NCBI GenBank assembly: GCA_038869735.1
Contig: JAWCQO010000001.1
Location: 1 to 64,000, forward strand
Length of the DNA stretch: 64,000 nt
Origin: Candidatus Anstonellales archaeon
Lineage (GTDB): Archaea; Micrarchaeota; Micrarchaeia; Anstonellales; CG1-02-47-40
Direction: 5' to 3'
A model generated the notes under the pieces. That model was not told the DNA's origin and did no database searches. It worked only from the letters and a program-made list of their open reading frames with translations. This document shows, piece by piece, positions 52,232 to 59,658 of this stretch (positions within the stretch are counted from its first letter, which is position 1; each line of letters starts with the position of its first letter). The position numbers and the translations under genes were made by a program.

Positions 52232-52875
52232 TCTCCTCCTCGGCGTTTTGCTATTTTTGATTTTTCTTTTTCCTCACAAACTATGAGAGCGTGGTATTCT
52301 TGATAAAGCTCGTAACTTTTTTTCAGGTTTTTTTCGAATATCTCCTTCATTTGCTCATACGTAAGACTCTCTGAGGGAATGGCTATACTAGCAAGAAATC
52401 GCTTTGTGTATTCATCTATCACAAAAGTCGGCACTTTGTAGGCATAAAGGAGTATTGAATCTGCTGTTTCTGGTCCGATGCCCCAAACCTTCAAAAGCTC
52501 TGTGCGTGTCGGAGTCCTACCCCGAAGTGATATATAGAACTTGGAAAACTCACAAAGTTTTCTTGTTTTTTGGTTGGAGTAACCTGCCGGAGTTATTGCT
52601 TTTTTTAATTTTTTTCTGTCTTGCCGAAGGATGAGCTGGGGGTCAAGAAGAGAGAGGCTGTGGAGATTTTCAATTGATTTATAGGCACCTGTCCAAGATG
52701 TATTTTGGGTAAGAATTGCGCCTATGCATATTTCAAATTTTTGCTTTTCTGATTTTGGGTACGTGTAATCCCGAGGATGATAACCAATTGATATAAGCGG
52801 CCACCAGCCCTGGTAACCATGTTTTCTAAGAAGGTGGCGATATAGGGATTGTAGCTTTGAGCGAAAGTCGTCCAT
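52213..52875 (-). CDS. Endonuclease III-related DNA glycosylase (HhH-GPD)
   Basis: A 220-residue base-excision repair protein of the helix-hairpin-helix GPD superfamily. ICIGAILTQNTSW is the domain opening, and LLKVWGIGPETADSILLYA is the hairpin with the following VPTFVIDEYTKR supplying the catalytic Asp. The Lys of true endonuclease III is not in its usual place and the C-terminal 4Fe-4S cysteines are absent, so this is the endonuclease III-related branch (COG2231-like). Substrate base not known. Its last 33 bases run antisense through the 3' end of tRNA-Ser. Confidence 0.85.
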   Translation of the reverse strand: MDDFRSKLQSLYRHLLRKHGYQGWWPLISIGYHPRDYTYPKSEKQKFEICIGAILTQNTSWTGAYKSIENLHSLSLLDPQLILRQDRKKLKKAITPAGYSNQKTRKLCEFSKFYISLRGRTPTRTELLKVWGIGPETADSILLYAYKVPTFVIDEYTKRFLASIAIPSESLTYEQMKEIFEKNLKKSYELYQEYHALIVCEEKEKSKIAKRRGGEIQKPP

Positions 52876-52925
52876 GTTTTTAAAATATGAATGAAAAATT
52901 AATATGCTTGAACTTGTTCATATGC

Positions 52926-52997
52926 GCCTCCGTAGCTCAGTGGTAGAGCGCCTGTCTCGTAAACAGGAGGTCACGAGTTCAAATCTCGTCGGGGGCT
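52926..52997 (+). tRNA. tRNA-Thr (CGT)
   Basis: Intron-less. Acceptor GCCTCCG pairs with CGGGGGC (one T-G), T73 at 52997. D-arm GCTC-AGTGGTA-GAGC, anticodon stem CCTGT/ACAGG, anticodon CGT at 52960-52962, T-arm ACGAG-TTCAAAT-CTCGT. All tertiary positions are normal, in contrast to tRNA-Thr(GGT). No CCA is encoded. Confidence 0.95.
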
Positions 52998-53058
52998 TCG
53001 GATTCAAAAGTGTTAAATATAAGAAAAAAGAAAAGTCGCTTGGAGGGGGGTAGGAACA

Positions 53059-53370
53059 ATGAAAAGAATCTATGAAATAATGATAGAAAAGAAAGCAGAT
53101 TTAAAAAAAATACTTGAAGACGATCCTTATGGATTATTTTCATTTGCAAAGAACGGCTATAAGCTCCGTGATGGGGACGTTATTGGCGAGGATAAAAACA
53201 AGTGTTATCTCTACTTAGTAAGCGAGGAGGAGAAATTCTTTGAGTTTGCAAAAAAGAAGTTGAGTGGAATTGGAAATGAAGCAAATGTAGAAGTCGCTAG
53301 AAGGGTTGCTGAAAAAATAGAAAACGAAGAAACCAGTGCAGAGATAGGGATGGGAACAATATTTGGTTAA
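53059..53370 (+). CDS. Hypothetical small protein, 103 aa
   Basis: Not recognised. A strong GGAGGGGGG ribosome binding site lies shortly before the ATG. The product is charged and mixed alpha/beta: a helical start (MKRIYEIMIEKKADLKKILE), then LYLVSEEEKFFEFAKKKLSG and a Glu-rich tail. No cysteines bind metal and no membrane segment is present. It sits after tRNA-Thr and ends just before a C/D guide RNA, so the RNA could be released from the 3' end of its transcript. Confidence 0.65.
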   Translation: MKRIYEIMIEKKADLKKILEDDPYGLFSFAKNGYKLRDGDVIGEDKNKCYLYLVSEEEKFFEFAKKKLSGIGNEANVEVARRVAEKIENEETSAEIGMGTIFG

Positions 53371-53375
53371 TTTTG

Positions 53376-53453
53376 AAAGATGATGATATCGAGGTATTTC
53401 TGAATCTTGGCTCTGACCAGGATGATGACGAAGGTCTTGAGTTGCTGAATCAA
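53376..53453 (+). ncRNA. C/D box sRNA
   Basis: Boxes in order: C (ATGATGA, 53380-53386), D' (CTGA, 53400-53403), C' (ATGATGA, 53422-53428), D (CTGA, 53445-53448). A second CTGA at 53413-53416 is an alternative D', as the D'-C' spacer is otherwise long. The D' guide would pair with a sequence containing ACCTCGAT, which occurs in the conserved 23S peptidyl-transferase loop (E. coli 2497-2504), with A2497 at the target position. The D guide matches CTCAAGAC-type sequence, similar to a tRNA-Leu(CAA) anticodon loop, but with U33 in register. Targets are therefore tentative. Confidence 0.75.
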
Positions 53454-54265
53454 TTTTTATTTCCCATATAGATAAAAAAGAAAATAATCAAATAGGTGAA
53501 ATAAACAACGAACTGCTCAAGTGAGGGGTTAGTGTCATACCCTATTAAGCCTTTTAGTATACTTCCAATATATCCCTTTTCATGAAAGAGAGGGTAACTT
53601 CCATCTGAGTTTATTGGTGGGGTGAAGTCATAAACTGATTTTATTGAAGTTGGGAGGATGCCAGCTTCTTGAAGTTCGTGCACTCCTTGAGAAAGAAGGC
53701 CTGCTGATAAAAGAGCTAGTATAGTGGTTGTTATCTTGAAAAACAAGTGAAGATTGACTCTTTTTGAGTATTCAAAGATAGCTATACCAACCATAACTGC
53801 ACTTGCAAGCCCCAATATTGATGAAACAAGCGAAAGAGAACCAGTTGATAAGTATATCCCTGCCAGAAATAAAACGGATTCTACTCCCTCTCTAAAAACG
53901 GATACGAACGCGAGCGAAAAGAGAGCTAAAGAAGATGAAGATAGCAAAGTCGCCTTTACATCCGCTTGAATCTTTTTTTCAATATCTTTTTGTTTTATCA
54001 TCCATAGCATAAACCACGTCACAAGAAGAGACGCCATAATCATAAAAACTCCTTCAAAAACCTCTTCAATCTCTTTAAATCCACCAAGAAAATGGCTCAC
54101 AAATATGGCAAATATGATACTTGCTAAAACTCCGCTACACGCCCCAACCCAGATATGTTTTTCATGCTGTATGTTTTTTGTTTTGTGAAGAAAAGTTAGC
54201 ATTATCCCGATAATCAAGGCTGCTTCTATACTTTCCCTAAAAAGGACTATAAATTCTGCAAGCAT
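53450..54265 (-). CDS. FTR1-family iron (or other cation) permease
   Basis: A 271-residue membrane protein with about seven helices. The two R-E-x-x-E motifs that bind iron in FTR1 are present: FRESIEAAL near residue 9 and FREGVESVL near residue 125. Members carry Fe3+ or Fe2+, or other cations, inward. It is a single gene with no oxidase, EfeO or EfeB partner nearby, so the oxidation state and partner are not known. Its stop lies against box D of the C/D RNA on the other strand. Confidence 0.88.
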   Translation of the reverse strand: MLAEFIVLFRESIEAALIIGIMLTFLHKTKNIQHEKHIWVGACSGVLASIIFAIFVSHFLGGFKEIEEVFEGVFMIMASLLVTWFMLWMIKQKDIEKKIQADVKATLLSSSSLALFSLAFVSVFREGVESVLFLAGIYLSTGSLSLVSSILGLASAVMVGIAIFEYSKRVNLHLFFKITTTILALLSAGLLSQGVHELQEAGILPTSIKSVYDFTPPINSDGSYPLFHEKGYIGSILKGLIGYDTNPSLEQFVVYFTYLIIFFFIYMGNKN

Positions 54266-54341
54266 GAAACGTATTTCATTTTAAAAGTTTAAAAAGATTA
54301 CATGAATAGACTTAAGTCAGATGGATTTGTAGGGTATCTGA

Positions 54342-54524
54342 ATGGAGCATATGGATGCTTTTGCAAAAAGACTCGCATATTCAATAGTAGGCGGGGCACT
54401 TGTTGGCATACTGGTCATGCTCTTTTTTCTTAAAGAGTATCCTCTCTATGTGGGCGTTGTTGTTGGCTCTATTTTAGGAGCTGTTTTTGCTATTGTTGTT
54501 GGAAGTCTTGAAAAAGAGATCTAA
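54342..54524 (+). CDS. Small two-helix membrane protein, 60 aa
   Basis: Not recognised. Two membrane helices rich in Gly, Val and Ala (about residues 13-31 and 34-55) with a glycine-zipper-like IVGGALVGILVML and VVGSILGAVFAIVVG. ATG 54342 or ATG 54351. It converges on argH and overlaps its end by four bases. Function unknown; could be a subunit of a small membrane complex. Confidence 0.5.
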   Translation: MEHMDAFAKRLAYSIVGGALVGILVMLFFLKEYPLYVGVVVGSILGAVFAIVVGSLEKEI

Positions 54525-55915
54525 ATTCGCAACTGTGATTTTTTTCTTAATCTGAAAACCGCCCTTTTGTAAGCCGACAAGTCAATATGTGCCATATCAA
54601 ATCTGGCATCAGCTGATTTGTCAGGATTTGTTGCTATTTTTAGCTCTTCATCTGAGATTTTTATTCCGGATTTAAGCTCAAGTTCTTTTGATGTAAGCGA
54701 GGAGAGATAAATTTCTTTTTGTATGCATTCTTTTACTATTTTTCCAGTAAGCTCATGTGCTTCTCTAAATGGAATTCCTTTTTTGCAAAGAAGGTCCGCA
54801 AGTTCGGTGGAACAAGCGTATCCTTTTTCAAGCTCGTATATTACTTCTTCTTTGTTAATCTTGATTTGAGGTAATACCTCTGACATTAGAGAGATAGATT
54901 CTTTGGTCATATCAATTGAGGAGAAAAGTAGTGGTTTGATCTCTTGCGTATCTGAGTTGAACCCTGAAGGAAGTCCTTTTAGTATAGTAAGGATTGACAG
55001 CAAATTTCCTATCGTGCGAGAAGCTCTAGCACGCATAATTTCCAGAAAGTCAGCGTTCTTTTTTTGAGGCATAATAGATGAGCCAGTACAATAAGCATCT
55101 GGTATTTCTATAATCCCTTTTTCGGATAAAAATAGGAATTCTTCTGATATGCGTGAGAGCTTAATCATAATTGAGGAGAGGATATAGACGAATTCACTTT
55201 CTAGTTCCCCTCTGTTTGTTGAAACGTCATGAGCATTATCTTGCACGCCTTGAAAGCCAAGTAACTTAGCAGTGTACTCTCTATTTATATTCCAAGTTGT
55301 ACCGGCAACTGCGCATGCACCAAGAGGATTTTGATTTATGCGTGAGTGGAGATTAAAAATCCGTTCCAAATCCCTCAAAATGGCCCTCTTATAGCTATCT
55401 GCCCAAAAGGCAAGGGTTATTGGTTGAGCAACGCGTGTGTGAGTGTAGGAAATGAATGGGAGATTTATTTTTTTCAATAGGTCAAGTGAAGTGCAAAGAT
55501 TTAGAATCATTAATGCAATACTTATAAGCTCATCACGCATGTAAAGGCGCATATCTAGAATAACTTGATCGTTTCTTGAGCGTGCTGTGTGCATCTTCTT
55601 TCCGTGAGGGGTCATTTTCGAAACTTCAACTTCTATATTCATATGAACATCTTCCAACGAAGGATTAAGGGAAAACTGACCTTTTTTGTATTTTTTTAAT
55701 AGCTTTTCAAGTGCCTTGATAATCGATGCTGCTTCCTTTTTGGTTAGTATGTTCTGGTGCCTGAGCATCTTGACATGGGCAATCGAACCAATTATATCAT
55801 AAGGTATAAGGCGATAGTCGTTTACAATGTTCTCTTTGCTGTTGTAAGATAGCAAATTTGCTTTAGGTGTTTGCGAAAACCTGCCTCCCCATAGCATATT
55901 CTTTGTGTTTTTCAT
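54521..55915 (-). CDS. argH: Argininosuccinate lyase
   Basis: Splits argininosuccinate into arginine and fumarate. Family signature GSSIMPQKKN (residues near 280) contains the catalytic Ser region; HTARSRNDQ and SEDVHM-type SLEDVHMNIE are also conserved. Length 464 aa is normal. A CATTTAAAAC box lies about 25 nt before the ATG with no good ribosome binding site, so a leaderless transcript is likely, besides possible co-transcription with the ACT protein gene 36 nt upstream. Confidence 0.97.
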   Translation of the reverse strand: MKNTKNMLWGGRFSQTPKANLLSYNSKENIVNDYRLIPYDIIGSIAHVKMLRHQNILTKKEAASIIKALEKLLKKYKKGQFSLNPSLEDVHMNIEVEVSKMTPHGKKMHTARSRNDQVILDMRLYMRDELISIALMILNLCTSLDLLKKINLPFISYTHTRVAQPITLAFWADSYKRAILRDLERIFNLHSRINQNPLGACAVAGTTWNINREYTAKLLGFQGVQDNAHDVSTNRGELESEFVYILSSIMIKLSRISEEFLFLSEKGIIEIPDAYCTGSSIMPQKKNADFLEIMRARASRTIGNLLSILTILKGLPSGFNSDTQEIKPLLFSSIDMTKESISLMSEVLPQIKINKEEVIYELEKGYACSTELADLLCKKGIPFREAHELTGKIVKECIQKEIYLSSLTSKELELKSGIKISDEELKIATNPDKSADARFDMAHIDLSAYKRAVFRLRKKSQLRI

Positions 55916-55951
55916 AGATTGGATAGTAACACCTAAGTTTTAAATGTTTCA

Positions 55952-56560
55952 TTATTTTTCTACTCTTCTTTTTGGTTTTGAAATATATGTCCTTAGCAAC
56001 TGAAATGTTCGCTCAGTATCGCTTGCGCTTAAAACAAGGATAGTGTCGTAATGACATGATATAACTTCCACAACATTTATCCCTTCTTGAGCAAGTGTAT
56101 TTAGAATCAAGGAAACCACACCGGGGGTACTCTCAAGCTCTTTTCCTGAGCATATTGTAATCATATCTACATTTTTTATAAGTCGCTCGTAATGTCTTAT
56201 ATTTGCAATGTTCTCTTGGTCAACAACTGACATTATCCCGCTTTTGCTAGTGGAGACTGCAAGGACAGGAACTTTTAGAGGGGCTTTTGATATAACGACG
56301 CACAGACCTGTCCGAACCTCAATAGTGCTGCGTTTGAGAACATTTAAGGCGTTTTCTTCTATCTTGTCGAAATAATCTTCTTTTTTTGATTCTCTCAAAA
56401 GGGCAGCGCGTATTGCGACGTGGGCTTTCTTATTTTGATAAAGCTCAAGCGCTAGCAACTTCGCAAGTGAAGAACAGTTTATTATTTTGTCTTTTAAGTG
56501 TCTTCTAAGGATAGGGCGTGCGCGAAGGTACAAACGAATATCTTGAGAGTAGTTTGGCAT
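55952..56560 (-). CDS. ACT-domain protein with N-terminal helix-turn-helix
   Basis: A 202-residue protein with a helical N-terminus (NCSSLAKLLALELYQNKKAHVAIRAALLR, split here by function, not shown as one motif) that resembles a DNA-binding helix-turn-helix. It ends in two ACT-like units (about residues 85-125 and 130-195, with STPGVVSLILNTLAQEGINVVEV as the ligand-binding glycine/proline turn). It is directly upstream of argH and divergent from lysX, so an amino-acid-responsive regulator of arginine or lysine genes is a fair guess. No ligand data. Confidence 0.65.
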   Translation of the reverse strand: MPNYSQDIRLYLRARPILRRHLKDKIINCSSLAKLLALELYQNKKAHVAIRAALLRESKKEDYFDKIEENALNVLKRSTIEVRTGLCVVISKAPLKVPVLAVSTSKSGIMSVVDQENIANIRHYERLIKNVDMITICSGKELESTPGVVSLILNTLAQEGINVVEVISCHYDTILVLSASDTERTFQLLRTYISKPKRRVEK

Positions 56561-56651
56561 GACAGGGTTATGGTAAAAGCTGGTATAAAAGATAGATGTT
56601 TAAAATTTAACAAAATAGTCATTTTGGATTGAAGTTTTAACATTACTTAAA

Positions 56652-56675
56652 TTTAATTTTGCATTTAAAATTAAA
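56652..56675. promoter_or_regulatory. Inverted repeat in the lysX/argX promoter
   Basis: TTTAATTTT (56652-56660) and its inverted copy AAAATTAAA (56667-56675) are 6 nt apart and lie 4-27 nt before the lysX ATG, over the TATA and start region. It may be an operator for an Lrp-type or ACT-type regulator, or only an AT-rich coincidence. Confidence 0.35.
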
Positions 56676-56678
56676 GTC

Positions 56679-57530
56679 ATGGAGATTGGAGTTGTTTACT
56701 CTTTTGTTGGTTTTGAGACGAAGGAGATTTTTCATTCCGCCCAAAAAAGTGGAGTTATGCTTAGAAGGATAAAGGATGAGGAAGCCGTCCTTGACATACA
56801 AAAAAACGGGGATGCGTTTCCGGACCTAAGCTTTATGCGTTCTGTGTCAACTTCAAGAAGTATTTACATATCAAAGTATCTGGAATGCAGCGGAAAGAGA
56901 AGCATAAATAAAAGCAATACGTTTGAGGTGTGTGGGGATAAAGCATTAACTTCAATGATGCTTGCCAAGGAAGGTATAGAGACCCCAAAAACGGTTATCT
57001 GCTTCAGCCCAGAGGTTGCAAAAAAAAGCGCTGATATTATTAGTTATCCTTACGTCGTTAAGCCTGTCGTTGGAAGTTGGGGCAGGTTAGTACATAAGGT
57101 TAACGACCCCGAAGCTGCAACTGCTATTTTTGAATACAAGGAGCTTATGCAGAATCCGATGCACAGGATTTATTATATGCAGGAGTATATAGAAAAAGAG
57201 GGCAAAGACATTCGCGTGATAGTTTGCGGAACAGAAGTAATTGGGGCAATTTCTCGAATTTCAAACAATGGCGATTTCAGAACAAACCATCATTTGGGCG
57301 GTATGGTGGAGGAGTATAGAATTGAAGGGGAGATTGAGGAGGTATGTGCAAAGATTGGCGAAGTTTTTGGTGGTGAGGAGATATTGGGTATAGATTTGGC
57401 TAAATCAACGGATGGCTTAAAGGTACTTGAAGTAAACCACACTCCGGAGTTTACAGGATTTTGTAAAGCTACCGGAACAAATGTAGCGGATAAGATGATT
57501 GAACATATAAAAAGAATAATAAAATCATAG
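56679..57530 (+). CDS. lysX: LysX/ArgX-type ATP-grasp ligase
   Basis: An ATP-grasp ligase of the RimK fold that joins the carrier protein LysW to alpha-aminoadipate (LysX) or glutamate (ArgX). Motifs are VKPVVGSWGRL, YIEKEGKDIRVIVCG, the ATP-site EVNHTPEFTGF and GTNVADKMIEHI. Length 283 aa is normal. The arginine and carbamoyl phosphate genes around it favour the ornithine branch (ArgX), but specificity cannot be decided here, and LysW and the rest of the pathway are not in the window. No ribosome binding site; a CTTAAATTTA box is centred about 27 nt upstream. Confidence 0.9.
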   Translation: MEIGVVYSFVGFETKEIFHSAQKSGVMLRRIKDEEAVLDIQKNGDAFPDLSFMRSVSTSRSIYISKYLECSGKRSINKSNTFEVCGDKALTSMMLAKEGIETPKTVICFSPEVAKKSADIISYPYVVKPVVGSWGRLVHKVNDPEAATAIFEYKELMQNPMHRIYYMQEYIEKEGKDIRVIVCGTEVIGAISRISNNGDFRTNHHLGGMVEEYRIEGEIEEVCAKIGEVFGGEEILGIDLAKSTDGLKVLEVNHTPEFTGFCKATGTNVADKMIEHIKRIIKS

Positions 57531-57604
57531 AAGAATAAAACTTGAAACACATTATAGTATAGATTATAAATACTTCTATGTAAATTATTATCCTTGGGTT
57601 TTCT

Positions 57605-58711
57605 GTGAACTCGAAAAATTTGAACGCTGCTCTTGTGCTTTCTGACGGCTCTTATTTTTTTGGAAGTGGATTTGGAGCAGAAGGTGAAAGTTGTGGCGAG
57701 CTTGTCTTTAATACTTCGATGATGGGTTATCAAGAGGCATTGAGCGACCCGTCGTATGCAGGCCAGATACTCCTTATGTGTTATCCGCTTATAGGAAACT
57801 ACGGTGTGAACGAGACGTATTTTGAAAGCAAAAAGATTCATGTAAGAGGTTTTTGTGTCTTTGAAGCGTCTGAAAGGTATGAGCATTACACCGCAAAAAA
57901 AAGCATCTCAGAATTCTTGGAAGAATTTGGAATTCCAGGAATTCAAGGGATAGATACGAGACATATTGTAAAGAAGATAAGAGATGGAGGGGTGATGCCT
58001 GCTGCGCTTGGAGTCTATAGCGGAAAGCCGGATTTGGATAAACTTCTTTCTTTAGCAAGGAGTGTGGATTATTCAAAGACAGATTTTGTAAAGGAAGTAA
58101 CTACAAAGGAACCTTATGTGATTGAACCGTCTTCAAAATCGTTTGATAGACGGCCTCCAACTGTTGTTTTAATAGATTGCGGAGTAAAGGCGGGAATTAT
58201 AAGGCAGCTTAAAGAACGAGATGTGCGTGTGGTAGTTGTACCCGCGTTTTCAAGCGAAAGAGAAATCCGGAGTTTTGAACCAGATGGCATAGTGGTGTCA
58301 AATGGACCGGGCGATCCTGCGCTTTTAAAGGACATAACGAAGGTTATGCGCAAACTCTTTGATTTGCCGATATTTGGGATATGTCTTGGACATCAGCTTT
58401 TGGGACAAGCTGCTGGAGCACGAACATATAAATTAAAATTCGGGCACCGGGGTGCAAATCATCCAGTACTAGACAAGAAAACTAAAAAAGTTGCAATCAC
58501 AAGTCAAAATCACGGATATGCTGTAGACGCAAATGAAGTTAGTGATGAATTTGAAGAAACACACATAAATTTAAATGATGGGACAAACGAAGGATTAATG
58601 CACAAATCACTTCCCATATTTTCTGTGCAGTATCATCCGGAAGCGTCCCCTGGACCGCAAGACTCTAAACATCTGTTTGATGTGTTTGTAAAATATTTAA
58701 AAGAGGAGTAG
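57605..58711 (+). CDS. carA: Carbamoyl phosphate synthetase small subunit
   Basis: Glutaminase subunit supplying ammonia to CarB. The N-terminal domain has VLSDGSYFFGSGFGAEGE and VFNTSMMGYQEALSDPSYAGQ; the class I glutamine amidotransferase domain has the nucleophile in GICLGHQLLGQA and the His/Glu pair in QYHPEASPGP. Start is GTG 57605; a GATTATAAATAC box lies about 38 nt upstream. Length 368 aa. First gene of the carA-argF-carB operon. Confidence 0.97.
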   Translation: MNSKNLNAALVLSDGSYFFGSGFGAEGESCGELVFNTSMMGYQEALSDPSYAGQILLMCYPLIGNYGVNETYFESKKIHVRGFCVFEASERYEHYTAKKSISEFLEEFGIPGIQGIDTRHIVKKIRDGGVMPAALGVYSGKPDLDKLLSLARSVDYSKTDFVKEVTTKEPYVIEPSSKSFDRRPPTVVLIDCGVKAGIIRQLKERDVRVVVVPAFSSEREIRSFEPDGIVVSNGPGDPALLKDITKVMRKLFDLPIFGICLGHQLLGQAAGARTYKLKFGHRGANHPVLDKKTKKVAITSQNHGYAVDANEVSDEFEETHINLNDGTNEGLMHKSLPIFSVQYHPEASPGPQDSKHLFDVFVKYLKEE

Positions 58712-58713
58712 AT

Positions 58714-59625
58714 ATGGACTTGTTGAGGACAGATGAGCTTGAACTGCACGATATTGAGGAAATCCTACAAATGGCCCAGAGGTTAAAAGCTGATTACAAA
58801 AATGGGAAGACGTCAAATATTCTTCAAAACCGGGTACTTGTAATGATATTTGAAAAGCCGTCAACAAGAACGCGAGTTTCGTTTGAAGCAGGAATGGCGC
58901 AGCTTGGCGGGCATGCTATATTTCTTGACTTTTTTGTTTCTCAGATATCAAGGGGAGAGACGATGTACGACACAGGTGCAGTGTTAGGGCAGTATTCTGA
59001 TCTAATCATGGCTCGCCTCAACAAGCATGTTGACCTGGAAGAGCTTGCAAGGGGGTCACGAGTTCCTGTGATAAATGGATTGACAGAGTTGGATCATCCT
59101 TGCCAGGCTTTGGCTGATTTGCTTACAATGAAGGAAAGAGGGAGAATGCATAGGAATGCAAAAGTTGTATTTGCAGGTGATTGCGGGTATAACATGGCAA
59201 ATGCGCTTATGGTAGCATGTACAACTGTTGGCATGGATGTAACGCTGGCATGCCCTTCAGAATGCGAGATAAATGCTACTTATCTTGCAAGTGCAAGAAG
59301 GCTGGGCAAAGTCGAGATTGTCCATGACATAATGCAAGCGGCAAAGGATGCTGATGTAGTTTATACAGATACGTGGGTTTCTATGGGCCAGGAAAAGGAG
59401 AGAGAAAAAAGATTAAAGATGTTTATGCCGTTTCAGATAAACAGGAAGGTTATGGAAGTTGCTAAAAAGGATGCAATTTTTATGCACTGCCTTCCCGCTC
59501 ACAGGGGCGAAGAGGTAACTACTGAAGTAATAGACGGGCCTCAATCTGTTGTATACGAAGAAGCAGAAAATAGACTACACGTACAGAAAGCGCTTATGCT
59601 CTATCTACTTGGAAAAAAGTATTGA
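58714..59625 (+). CDS. argF: Ornithine carbamoyltransferase
   Basis: Makes citrulline from ornithine and carbamoyl phosphate. Carbamoyl phosphate motif KPSTRTRVSFE, then LDHPCQALADLLT, and the ornithine-binding FMHCLPAHRGEEV. Length 303 aa. GAGGAG lies before the ATG, which follows the carA stop by two bases. Sandwiched between carA and carB, so carbamoyl phosphate supply is directed toward arginine. The DxxxSMG loop reads YTDTWVSMGQ, which marks ornithine rather than aspartate as acceptor. Confidence 0.97.
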   Translation: MDLLRTDELELHDIEEILQMAQRLKADYKNGKTSNILQNRVLVMIFEKPSTRTRVSFEAGMAQLGGHAIFLDFFVSQISRGETMYDTGAVLGQYSDLIMARLNKHVDLEELARGSRVPVINGLTELDHPCQALADLLTMKERGRMHRNAKVVFAGDCGYNMANALMVACTTVGMDVTLACPSECEINATYLASARRLGKVEIVHDIMQAAKDADVVYTDTWVSMGQEKEREKRLKMFMPFQINRKVMEVAKKDAIFMHCLPAHRGEEVTTEVIDGPQSVVYEEAENRLHVQKALMLYLLGKKY

Positions 59626-59658
59626 AACAAGAAAGGCACAAACAAGAGAGGAGATATC

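Larger units (their letters stand above)
52106..52245 (+). tRNA. tRNA-Ser (CGA) with two introns, one in the T-loop
   Basis: Acceptor GCCGAGG/CCTCGGC with G73 at 52245; D-stem GCAT/GTGC; anticodon stem CCAGT/ACTGG; anticodon CGA at 52140-52142; long variable arm CCC-TTAAT-GGG; T-stem AGGAG/CTCCT. The T-stem halves are separated by an insertion. Removing 52144-52165 and 52198-52231 leaves a perfect serine tRNA with T-loop TTCGAAT. Both junctions form complete bulge-helix-bulge motifs. G73 and the long variable arm are serine identity features. The 3' part overlaps the end of the endonuclease III-like gene on the other strand. Confidence 0.93.
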
